A stretch of DNA of 64,000 nucleotides, from assembly GCF_004801405.1 (NCBI RefSeq), contig NZ_SSOB01000003.1, forward strand, positions 62,001 through 126,000, in the 5' to 3' direction. This DNA is from Cohnella fermenti. Lineage in GTDB: Bacteria > Bacillota > Bacilli > Paenibacillales > Paenibacillaceae. Below the pieces are notes generated by a model, which did no database searches, was not told where the DNA came from, and saw only the letters and a program-made list of their open reading frames with translations. The translations under genes and the position numbers were made by a program. Positions 15,936-22,931 of the stretch are shown one piece after another. Every line of letters starts with the position of its first letter. Position 1 is the first letter of the stretch.

Positions 15936-16310
15936 ATGAAACAACTCGTATTCATTGAAAATGGTCGATTGGTGACGGACAGCTTGAGGATCGCCGAGAC
16001 ATTCAGCAAGCAGCACTTTCATGTAATTCGCGACATCGAAAGTCTCGAATGCAGCGAAGGATTCCGAGCATCCAATTTTGGATTGTCGTCGTACAGATCG
16101 GTTCAGAACAGGAAATTGCCGAAGTACCTCATCACGCAAGATGGATTCGCGTTCCTCGTCATGGGCTACACCGGCAAGGAAGCTGCTCGCTTCAAGGAAA
16201 TGGTCTGAGGGAATTTAGGGCAAAAAATCAAATTGATTTTTTGCCAAATTATGAACAGGCTCTACCTCTGGACCGAAAAGGGCGCCTGGATGTGCGAAGA
16301 GTCTGATCGT
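15936..16310 (+). pseudogene. Rha-type antirepressor remnant with ORF6-like tail
   Basis: ATG 15936 opens an intact Rha N-terminal domain (LVTDSLRIAETFSKQHFHVI, RDIESLECSEGFRASNFGLS, LITQDGFAFLVMGYTGKEAA) that stops at 16,208 after RFKEMV. Coding resumes in another frame with EFRAKNQIDFLPNYEQAL and in a third with RLYLWTEKGAWMCEES, which resembles the C-terminal part of ORF6N/ORF6C antirepressors. At least two frameshifts separate the pieces. Rha and ORF6 proteins modulate phage lysogeny switches. Confidence 0.65.
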
Positions 16311-16648
16311 CGCCGAGACGTTCGGTAAGCAGCACTTCCATGTGATTCGTGACATAGAAACCCAAATCGAGAAATTGTAATCAGGTAGGAGAAGGCAAAT
16401 GGGGGTCGCTCAACTTTGAGCACACCCAATACCAGCACCCGCAGAACAAACAGTGGTACACGAAAATCAACATGACGGAAGACAGCTTTGCATTGGTAGC
16501 TATGGCGTATGTCACTCCTGAAACGATGAAGATGAAAATCCGGTTCTTGGATGAGTTCAAGAGGATGCGAGAGGAACTGTCCAAGCCGAGCAATGTCGAG
16601 CAATTTCTTCTCAACCCCGACACCATCATCAAGCTCGTGCAGAATTGA
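16303..16648 (+). pseudogene. Second, broken Rha-type gene
   Basis: A second Rha copy starts as IVAETFGKQHFHVIRDIETQ, then a stop at 16,378-16,380 and a frame change. Coding continues as NFEHTQYQHPQNKQWYTKIN, MTEDSFALVAMAYVTPETMK, FLDEFKRMREELSKPSNVEQ and ends at LVQN. It is about as long as a normal Rha domain but has no usable start. Two tandem Rha copies suggest duplication before decay. Confidence 0.6.
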
Positions 16649-17590
16649 AAACCGAGCAAGATCGGCGGAACGTCGCGAAACGGGGCGGTTCGGAGCGTCT
16701 TGCCAGCCGGGACGCGGATCCTGAAGCGGAACGTGATGCTGGCTGGGCAGGACCGGCGCGCCGCAGAGCGTTATTCGAACCAGCCTCAATTTGCGTATGG
16801 TTCAGAAACTACGCACGGAGAAAGTGGGAACGGTACGCGGGGCGGCGGCTGGCGGCGGCTGCAGCCCCGGCGTCCGGAGCTGTGGGGCCCGGAGACAGGC
16901 GAGCCGGATCAGGCGCAAGGACGTGAGCGCGGGCAGGAAGAAGGCTTCCCGGCGAGAGCGAACGGACACCTCCGGGGCAGGTTCACGCTCCGGCTGGGTG
17001 AGCGCCCTGGCGGCGTTGCTGGCGGTCGCGGCTATTGCGTGCTCGCCGCGTGCCTGGCGGCGTTCGCGCTCTGGAACGCACGACGGCCTGTGGCCGGCGA
17101 TGCGGCGGCGGGGAGAAGGGAGATGGGCCGAGGCGCGGGAGGAAGCCCGCGGCAGCGAAGCTGTTCGCGGGGCAAGAGCGGCTCGCGTCCTGGTTTTTCT
17201 CGGACATGGCGGGCGACACCTTCTGGCGGCAAGCCCGCCATGCCGTGCAGGAGCGGATTCAGCGCTTGGAGTGGAAAGAACGGGAGGGGGGCCCTGATGG
17301 ACCGAGAGCGGGAACGGGATCGCAAGCGCAAGCGCAGCACCCTCCGGAGAGAACGGGAGCGCACGGAGCGGGAAGCGAGCGATGGCTTGAGCCGCTCCGA
17401 GGTCGCGAGGGCCCGCTGGCTGGCTTGGCTGTGCGAACGGAATAAAGCCCGGCGCTGCCGCTCAAGTTGCTGCCGGAGCTGTTCCAACTCGCGGAGCAGG
17501 CGCTTCAGGCGCTCCGCGTCGGACGCGGGAGAGGATGCGTTTGAGTCTGAGAATACGTACTCTCAAAATTCCATAACGAGGAAATAATTC
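16649..17590 (+). pseudogene. GC-rich decayed coding region, family unknown
   Basis: Plausible protein stretches appear in alternating frames: RKDVSAGRKKASRRERTDTS with a hydrophobic segment WVSALAALLAVAAIA (about 16,915-17,045), LFAGQERLASWFFSDMAGDT and FWRQARHAVQERIQRLEWKE (about 17,160-17,280), then a very charged MDRERERDRKRKRSTLRRER (from 17,297). No single frame covers the region convincingly. It probably represents one or two genes broken by frameshifts. The composition is unlike the neighbouring AT-richer cargo. Confidence 0.4.
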
Positions 17591-17661
17591 GTTCGGGCTC
17601 GTTCGGTTGAATAGGGATTTTCGTTGAGATGTCGAATACTGCAATAAAGGAGATGAATGAG

Positions 17662-17943
17662 ATGACCCCTATCGATTATGCAAACGAACAAGGCTGGAAA
17701 AAGGTTGATTACAGAATCAGGGATTTAACAAATGGTGGTGTTGAAGAGCTGCTTAATGTAGATCCGTTTGAGATTGCTAACAAGGGTTATTCGTGGAGCA
17801 TAGAACACGAAGTTCAAGAAGATGGTAGTGTGATGTTTAGCGGCCAGTTTACAACCATGGCTCATTTTATATTTAGTAGTGATGAGTACAAGTGCAATCC
17901 GCCGGGGCATGGAAAATTCGAGGTAATTATGTCAGAGAGCTAA
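17662..17943 (+). CDS. Hypothetical cargo protein (93 aa)
   Basis: ATG 17662 was chosen over ATG 17653 because AAAGGAG sits nearly next to the latter. The product (TPIDYANEQGWKKVDYRIRD, YSWSIEHEVQEDGSVMFSGQ) is a small soluble strand-rich protein with no recognised family. The gene is clearly AT-richer than the decayed DNA before it and has its own terminator, like a self-contained cargo unit. Confidence 0.6.
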   Translation: MTPIDYANEQGWKKVDYRIRDLTNGGVEELLNVDPFEIANKGYSWSIEHEVQEDGSVMFSGQFTTMAHFIFSSDEYKCNPPGHGKFEVIMSES

Positions 17944-17964
17944 TCTCAGTTGACTCTACGCTTG

Positions 17965-17992
17965 ACCGAAGGCTTCGGCTCTCGGTTTTTTT
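17965..17992 (+). terminator. Terminator of the 93-residue gene
   Basis: ACCGA...TCGGT, with an inner CCGAAGGCTTCGG palindrome, is followed by seven T. Between here and 18,181 the DNA is AT-rich and probably holds the promoter of the next cassette. I could not fix one promoter with confidence. Confidence 0.7.
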
Positions 17993-18181
17993 GTTTGTTT
18001 GTCGGACGAATGCCATCTATATATGAGATGCTTGAGTTTCACGCAGTAACTGCGAAGATTTTCGTTTATTTTGGCTGTTTTTGTGGTATTTTTAATAAAC
18101 AAAACAAATGTTCGGAAGGAAATGTTAAACTTATAGAGAAAATTACCTATTCATATCAATGAATGGGAGTGGCATAATACA

Positions 18182-18463
18182 ATGGAAAAGAAAATAATCT
18201 ATACAAACCAAATTCAACTTGCTATGCAACCGATGGACTTCACGTTGTCGCTTAATATGGTTGGCGTTGATGGCGCCGTTGAGAATCAAGCAAATGTCTA
18301 TATTAGCCCGCAGCATGCCAAAAGCTTGTTAATTGCGCTGGCGGAGAATGTTCGTATGTACGAAGAGCTTTTCGGATCGATCAACTTGGAGCCAAACTCG
18401 GATAAAATCAAAGAACTGCAAGAAAAAGGAGCGATTCAGGTTCTTGCTGGTGTTCGACAATGA
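18182..18463 (+). CDS. DUF3467-family protein
   Basis: This 93-residue protein matches DUF3467: a strand-rich N-terminus (TNQIQLAMQPMDFTLSLNMV), then YISPQHAKSLLIALAENVRM and YEELFGSINL, the family's conserved helix and ending. The function of the family is unknown. It is the first of three overlapping or touching genes; its stop overlaps the next start (ATGATG). The cassette is AT-rich, intact and flanked by terminators inside decayed DNA. Confidence 0.75.
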   Translation: MEKKIIYTNQIQLAMQPMDFTLSLNMVGVDGAVENQANVYISPQHAKSLLIALAENVRMYEELFGSINLEPNSDKIKELQEKGAIQVLAGVRQ

Positions 18464-18852
18464 TGTATCGACCTAGTGACCCACCGGGTATACTGTTAAT
18501 CGATACAACAGACAGGTTTGGAAAGAGAATTATTTTGGAGAAAAATCGTTTTGAGGATCACATTATCGATCCAGCAACTGGACATAAGGAATTAGCCGGT
18601 AATGAAGAGGCAATTAAGCATTCTGTCGAGAATCCGTATCTCGTAGTGCAAAGTAACAAGATCCCTAACAGATACTTATATTACGGAAAGAGTTCCGAGT
18701 CGACAATGCCTTGGCTAACTATTAAATCTGTGGTGGATCATTCGGATGAGAACTTCGGATTTATCGTAACAAGTATGTTTCAGAAAAAAATTACTCCGGA
18801 GAAGGAGGGGGCGGTTATTTATGACAAGAAAAAAGCAATCGATTCAGTTTAA
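18460..18852 (+). CDS. Possible BECR-fold (phage PBECR/RelE-like) nuclease
   Basis: This 130-residue protein has a pattern reminiscent of BECR-fold toxin nucleases: RFEDHIIDPATGHKELAGNE, then IKHSVENPYLVVQSNKIPNR, YLYYGKS, a strand IKSVVDHSDENFGFIVTSMF. The (H)-I...GH-x-E...V-x-N-P...YY...V-V...I-V-T order is typical of phage PBECR domains. The match is by eye and moderate. The gene overlaps the DUF3467 gene by 4 bases and the DUF2283 gene by 32, as in toxin-antitoxin operons. Confidence 0.5.
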   Translation: MMYRPSDPPGILLIDTTDRFGKRIILEKNRFEDHIIDPATGHKELAGNEEAIKHSVENPYLVVQSNKIPNRYLYYGKSSESTMPWLTIKSVVDHSDENFGFIVTSMFQKKITPEKEGAVIYDKKKAIDSV

Positions 18853-19084
18853 GCACGACAAGACCGGTGACGTCATGTATATCGTTTTTGGAGATAATCG
18901 CCCCTCCTATTCGGACGATGTCGGAGACGGAATTTACGCTAGGTATGACATGGAGACTGACACTCTGATCGGAATAACCATCTTAGACTACTCGAAACGA
19001 CTTAAAGGAGAAGTTTTCGATCTTATTGTCTCAGAAAAAATTGTTGCTGATGACGATCAAGGGCTATTAGATTTTCTCCATTAA
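18821..19084 (+). CDS. DUF2283-family protein, possible antitoxin
   Basis: This 87-residue protein is a clear DUF2283 member: FKHDKTGDVMYIVFGDNRPS, DVGDGIYARYDMETDTLIGI, TILDYSKRLKG. Members often sit next to small toxin genes such as DUF4258 proteins and are treated as antitoxins (family knowledge; direct evidence limited). GGAGAAGGAGGGGG precedes ATG 18821, so it is strongly translated although it lies inside the preceding gene, as expected for an antitoxin in excess. Confidence 0.8.
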   Translation: MTRKKQSIQFKHDKTGDVMYIVFGDNRPSYSDDVGDGIYARYDMETDTLIGITILDYSKRLKGEVFDLIVSEKIVADDDQGLLDFLH

Positions 19085-19097
19085 AGGTAAAGAATCT

Positions 19098-19125
19098 GCC
19101 GGGTCTTCGGACTCGGCTTTTTTTT
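19098..19125 (+). terminator. Terminator of the DUF3467-DUF2283 cassette
   Basis: GCCGGGTC, TTCG loop, GACTCGGC and eight T follow the DUF2283 stop by 14 bases. The convergent gene on the minus strand ends at 19,125. Confidence 0.85.
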
Positions 19126-19400
19126 CATTTCCTTATCAGTTCCGGTCGATCAGCGATCCGCCCGAGAATCTCAAGCAGCAAGACCTCGTCCTTCCCAGTA
19201 AACCCCCGAATCAACCGCAGCTCCTCCTTGCTCATCGCCAGAACGGAACCGATCGTATTCCCCTTCGCTCTCAGGAGCTTTACGGCGACCTTGTTCACCT
19301 TGTCCCATTCCTCATCCGAAGCGGCCTTTTCGATATAGCGAATCCAGAGGGGGTGCAGTTCTTTCGGTATGCTGAACGTTTCGCTTAGGGATTGGCTCAT
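19125..19400 (-). CDS. Hypothetical protein with RNA polymerase alpha-CTD-like motif
   Basis: This 91-residue protein ends with LRAKGNTIGSVLAMSKEELR and LIRGFTGKDEVLLLEILGRI. The pattern resembles the helix-hairpin-helix of the RNA polymerase alpha C-terminal domain, which binds DNA and activators. The N-terminal part (FSIPKELHPLWIRYIEKAAS) is not recognised. It has a good ribosome site (AGGAGG) and faces the DUF2283 cassette. A role in transcription control is possible; the evidence is a short motif only. Confidence 0.55.
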   Translation of the reverse strand: MSQSLSETFSIPKELHPLWIRYIEKAASDEEWDKVNKVAVKLLRAKGNTIGSVLAMSKEELRLIRGFTGKDEVLLLEILGRIADRPELIRK

Positions 19401-20400
19401 GATGTGCCTCCTGGAGAATGGATAAGCCTATTGTATTTTCAAAGGGCAATCTATGTAAAGGGGAGATGTAAGCTCCCTTGTGGCGGGTTCCCGCGACCAT
19501 ACCGCGCAAGTGCGCAATATATGGTTTCGGACCGTCCACGACGGCCCCGTAGTCCCTCCTGCGCTCGTTAGGAGAGCCCTCCTGGCAATCATACCACCTT
19601 CTCCGAAAGGCCGTCTTTTCCCTCGAGCGGCTTGCGTAGATTCATTTCTATTTGATCATAAACATAGATCCGGTTGACAGGTCGATAAGTCCCCGCTTGG
19701 AAGCGGTGAACGCGAATGCCATGAGCGAAGATATCGAACATGGCCGGCTGCTCCCGCCTTCCCTGCCTGCCGGAGGAGGAACCGGAGGCCCAACAGTTCG
19801 AAGCGCGCTCCATCACCGCCGAGATCAACAGCTTCAAGCAGATCGCGGGGCAAGCGGTGTATGAAGAGTTTCCAAATCGTGAATCGATGCATGATTTGGG
19901 ATTGCTAAGATGTTTAGTCTGCTAACACTACCTGAATCTATCGACCGTGAAAAGTTCGAAGACAGTCGACGACATGACGGTGAAGGAACTCCGCGAAGGC
20001 AAGAAGTTGCTCAAGGAAGCGGAACAGCGCGCATGCGCACCATTTACCGATAAGCAAGAGTTATTTCTAAATCAAACGCTTCCCATAACGAACAGAAGAT
20101 GGTTTATGAGATGAACAAGAACGAGCTTTGCGAGGTCAAGAAGCCCCTGTAAGGCGCCGAGAAACGGGCTAGCGAAGCCGAACTTCGCGCCAATCAAGCC
20201 GAAGCCGCCCGTCAACTGGCTCTCGACCAGGATACCGTTGCTTTGCCCGGATTCTGGGGCCATAAGCGGTTGCTCCATATGGGGTAATATTAGAGCGGTA
20301 TGTCGCTTCCGACGCACTCCAGCAAACCGGAATTCGAGTTCCCTTTATTGTCCGCGAGCCACATGATGGTTCCCACCAAACGCAAAGGAGAGGATATTGC
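19401..20400. pseudogene. Decayed DNA with short coiled-coil fragments
   Basis: No intact gene is supported across this kilobase. Short pieces read like parts of coiled-coil proteins: DDMTVKELREGKKLLKEAEQ near 19,970, MVYEMNKNELCEVKKPL near 20,100 and GAEKRASEAELRANQAEAAR near 20,160. They are in different frames with stops between. They resemble the coiled-coil remnant at 15.4 kb and may come from the same kind of gene. Confidence 0.4.
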
Positions 20401-20835
20401 ATGTTAAGCCTCAAATTGAAAAAGGAAGATTTGACCTTGATCGAATGGCTGTCTCGTCGCATTGAAAAGGATGTCAAGGAACGCTATGGCATCGAAATCA
20501 AAATCACAAGTGCCGAGCCGAAGAAACGCGAAACGAAGAAAAAGAGTGAATCCAAACAAAACGTTCAACAGCCCGATTCGCCGAAGGAGCTGCCGGCGAT
20601 CTCCGAGTTTAACTCAACCTCGAATGAGGAACAAGCCCAGACTCCGAACCAGACTCAGAAACAGAACCCCGAAGTTTTATTGGTATCCGACATTCAGAGG
20701 ATATTAGGGATAGGTCGACGCGGGGCTTATGAGCTCATTCAAAATGCGCCATTTCCTGTACAGAGGGTCGGTGCAAGAGGTCTTATCAGGGTATCCAGAG
20801 ACGCCTTCTTCCGATGGTTGGAGAGTTCGAAATGA
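20401..20835 (+). CDS. Excisionase-like helix-turn-helix protein
   Basis: This 144-residue protein has a C-terminal HTH_17/excisionase-type domain (VLLVSDIQRILGIGRRGAYE, FPVQRVGARGLIRVSRDAFF, RWLESSK). A long polar Lys/Gln/Asn linker (about 38-85) and a short helical N-terminus (LKLKKEDLTLIEWLSRRIEK) precede it. AAAGGAGAGGATATTGC precedes the ATG. It lies 167 bases from the right attachment core, so it may be the directionality factor for the integrase, at the opposite end from int. The intact frame contrasts with the decay around it. Confidence 0.75.
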   Translation: MLSLKLKKEDLTLIEWLSRRIEKDVKERYGIEIKITSAEPKKRETKKKSESKQNVQQPDSPKELPAISEFNSTSNEEQAQTPNQTQKQNPEVLLVSDIQRILGIGRRGAYELIQNAPFPVQRVGARGLIRVSRDAFFRWLESSK

Positions 20836-20888
20836 CTCAAATTATGCAGTTTAATTTGTTCGGAAAGTACTTGAAATCTTGCCCGTTT

Positions 20889-20997
20889 TTTGTCCGGTTT
20901 GTTATGAAATAGAGTGATGCGGCATGAGTGGGGAAATGAAAAATGCCGCTATATAAAGGAAGGGAAATATTCAGAGAGCCCCAGTGAGAGCCGAAAA
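20889..20997. promoter_or_regulatory. Right-end integrase binding sites
   Basis: TTTGTCCGG at 20,889-20,897 matches the two left arm copies. CCCCAGTGAGAGCCGAAAA at 20,979-20,997 is the exact inverse of 205-223 and lies five bases before the core. Together they define the right arm of the attachment site. Confidence 0.6.
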
Positions 20998-21002
20998 TAA
21001 TA

Positions 21003-21032
21003 AAGTTCGAGATGGAAGGCTCCATCGGTTAA
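21003..21032 (+). pseudogene. attR core with the displaced native end of sufB
   Basis: The core AAGTTCGAGATGGA (21,003-21,016) continues as the original sufB ending, encoding KFEMEGSIG and a stop at 21,030-21,032. It is cut off from the rest of sufB by the whole element. The codons differ from the element-borne replacement at the left end (GAA GGC TCC ATC GGT here versus GAG GGG AGC ATA GGA there). Confidence 0.88.
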
Positions 21033-21058
21033 GGCCCCGTCTATACAAGAGCCACTGG

Positions 21059-21085
21059 AATCCGCAGAACGCCGTTCTGCGGATT
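21059..21085 (+). terminator. Native suf operon terminator, stranded at the right end
   Basis: AATCCGCAGAAC, a three-base loop and GTTCTGCGGATT form a perfect 12-bp hairpin 26 bases after the displaced sufB stop, followed by a T-rich tail. It is inferred to be the original terminator of the suf operon. Confidence 0.8.
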
Positions 21086-21139
21086 CTGTCTGTTTTCCGG
21101 CCGGAAGGCAAGGCAAGCCTGGGCTGAAGCTCGTGATGC

Positions 21140-21385
21140 CGAAGATGTTGAAGTTAGTTGCGGCAGTGGTGATGGTGGCGGTGACGGCCGATGGTGGTGG
21201 TCAATGGTGATGGTAGCCGATGGTGCTGATGGCCAAGGGGGACGGTGGTGGTCGATGGCGGTGGCGGCTAATGGTGCTGATGGTCGATGGTTGACGGTGT
21301 TGGTGGTCGATCGCGGCGCTGAGAATGACGGAGATGTTGGGGACGACGTGACGGCGGTGCTGGTGATGCGAAGATTACTCGAAGT
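21140..21385. repeat. G-rich low-complexity tract
   Basis: Imperfect repeats of GATGGT, GGTGGT and GGTGGTCGATGG run for about 240 bases. The inverse motif, ATCGACCACCGA, is tandemly repeated at about 21,957-22,005. No gene is supported. Confidence 0.6.
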
Positions 21386-21442
21386 ATAGACGAAATCACA
21401 TCATAGTGGCGCAGCTTGGCAACGAGGGGCTCTGACTAAACG

Positions 21443-21585
21443 ATTTTATGCGAAAAATCACATTCGTTTGGAGAAAAGAGGGGCCAAAAGCGCAACGAAT
21501 GTGAAAAACCACATATATGGGAGAAATCTCTTCCTGAAATGTTTGATATATGCTAAAAACCTCTATGACAACAAGGACAGTTGTC
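21443..21585. repeat. Dispersed intergenic repeat family A, copy 1
   Basis: TATGCGAAAAATCACAT near 21,447, GAATGTGAAAAACCACAT near 21,499 and ATATGCTAAAAACC near 21,549 are spaced modules of a family also seen at 21.88, 59.62, 59.93, 60.36 and 63.36 kb. Each module is a short hairpin-like sequence around TGTGAAAAATCACA. Its function is unknown. Confidence 0.7.
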
Positions 21586-21654
21586 ACCCCCTACCATGAA
21601 AATTTTTCGAATGAGGTCATCCGAAGTGATGAAACTCCCCCATGCGTGTATTCC

Positions 21655-21800
21655 CTCTGGCAGCATTAGGTCTCTTCTCCCTTTCGTTCAGGATAAGGAT
21701 GCGCAAGGGGGAATGGGCTGTCCTAAGACCCAAGCGCATGATTGGCAAGCGGAGGTTCCTGATCCAAGGGGAGAAGAGGCATAAGGGTTCAGAAGAGGGA
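21655..21800. repeat. Dispersed repeat family B, copy 1
   Basis: AGCATTAGGTCTCTTCTCCC near 21,663 and GGGGAGAAGAGGCATAAGGG near 21,768 are inverted arms of an imperfect palindromic element with a variable centre. A full copy lies at 60.08-60.23 kb and a half copy at 37.2 kb. No open reading frame inside is convincing, so it looks like a MITE-type or palindromic repeat. Confidence 0.65.
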
Positions 21801-21879
21801 TAGCGCCTCCGGCGGTGCTAGATGGTGGCGGGACTTTTCTGTCCCAATCCGGTACAGAACGCCATTAGCGGGACTTAAT

Positions 21880-22330
21880 TTTCGTATTAAACCACATAAA
21901 ACGCACCAATTCAGCCCATTCAAAGCCGGCGAATGTGAAAAATCACATAAAATCGCATCGACCACCGAATCGACCACCGAATCGACCACCGAATCGACCT
22001 CCGCATCATCCACCGCCGCATATCCATCTCCGAACCCATCTCTGCCTCATCGACCCTCACCCGAATCCACGGTCGCATCATCCACCTCCAAAAGAGCGCT
22101 CCGAACGGATACAGCTCGGCGCCAACGCAAACAAATAAACCGCCCATTAAGGGCGGCTCTTGCCGAAGAGCAGGAAGCAGCAAGACCAGGGTTCCGTCCA
22201 AGTCCCCCGTCCACATCAGCCCCAGCCCCCGTCCACATCAGTCAAGTCTCCCGTCCACCTCAGTCAAGTCCCCCCGTCCACATCAGCCCCCATCCACATC
22301 AGCCCCCATCCACATCAGCCCCCACGTTCA
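21880..22330. repeat. Family A copy 2 and short tandem repeats
   Basis: At 21,885-21,965 are two family A modules (TTAAACCACATAAAACGC and TGTGAAAAATCACATAAAAT). At about 21,957-22,005 a 12-13-bp unit, AATCGACCACCG, is repeated four times. At about 22,200-22,325 C-rich units like CCCCCATCCACATCAG are repeated several times. No gene is supported in this stretch. Confidence 0.65.
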
Positions 22331-22388
22331 CATCCTCGCTGCTCCGGCATAGCGTTAGCGTGTGTGGGGCTAACCGGTTTGAGCAAGC

Positions 22389-22640
22389 TCAGTACGGGGG
22401 ACGCGGATTGTTGTCGTTGCGAATGAGCAGGTAGACGATCAGCCCGAGAACGGGGAAGAAGAACAAGCCGAGGACCACCGCAAGGGAGAATTCCTGGCTT
22501 CTCCCTTTTCTTCTGGCGTCGCGGTATGCCCACACGCAGATGAGAATATGAAGAACGAAGAGAATAAAGGACATGACGAGCATGAAGACGATAACTCCGC
22601 CAACGAAGCCGCTTCCGGAAAAGGTGTCCAAAGATTCCAT
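22389..22640 (-). CDS. Small two-helix membrane protein (PLDc_N-like)
   Basis: This 83-residue protein has two transmembrane helices (about 12-38, GGVIVFMLVMSFILFVLHIL, and about 52-74, LAVVLGLFFFPVLGLIVYLL) joined by a basic loop WAYRDARRKGRS. The C-terminal PVLGLIVYLLIRN resembles the phospholipase D nuclease N-terminal motif found in small membrane proteins. GGAGCACC before the ATG is its ribosome site. Its specific role is unknown. Confidence 0.72.
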   Translation of the reverse strand: MESLDTFSGSGFVGGVIVFMLVMSFILFVLHILICVWAYRDARRKGRSQEFSLAVVLGLFFFPVLGLIVYLLIRNDNNPRPPY

Positions 22641-22742
22641 AGAGGTGCTCCTTCCTGCCGCGCGAGAAATGTGTTTGTAGGGTTAGTACGCGATTGCAAC
22701 GGTTATGTTCCGGAAAATCCCAAATTTACCGCAAGCGTATTA

Positions 22743-22826
22743 TGCGAAACGCATTGTGAGAACCTGCGAAACGCATTGTGAGAACCTGCAAAACGCATTG
22801 TGAGAACCTGTGAACCGCATTGTGCG
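22743..22826. repeat. 22-bp tandem repeat upstream of the NlpC/P60 gene
   Basis: Three full copies and one partial copy of a 22-bp unit containing GAAACGCATTGTGAGAACC start at 22,743, 22,765, 22,787 and 22,809. They lie 106-189 bases before the start of the lipoprotein gene. The regular two-turn spacing could suit a regulator array. The units share CGCATTGTG with the family A modules. Confidence 0.75.
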
Positions 22827-22931
22827 AGAGTGGAGAAAAATCAGCTTGCCCTCATTATTGGATAATCCGCGCCCGACTCATCCATCCTAACGGGAGGCAC
22901 ATCATTCCGGCATGGCAAGGAGAGGGGCAAG

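Noticed and set aside
16219-16245. Rho-independent terminator
   Set aside because: The palindrome has a one-base centre, lies within former coding sequence and has no T run after it.
16700-17587. One intact 295-residue gene
   Set aside because: Plausible protein sequence switches frames inside it, so an intact single gene is unlikely; treated as decayed.
21204-21389. Protein-coding gene in the GATGGT-rich tract
   Set aside because: The open frame is a by-product of triplet-like repeats; there is no start signal.
22743-22826. CRISPR-like array of 22-bp repeats
   Set aside because: The units are directly adjacent with no spacers, and no cas gene is present.
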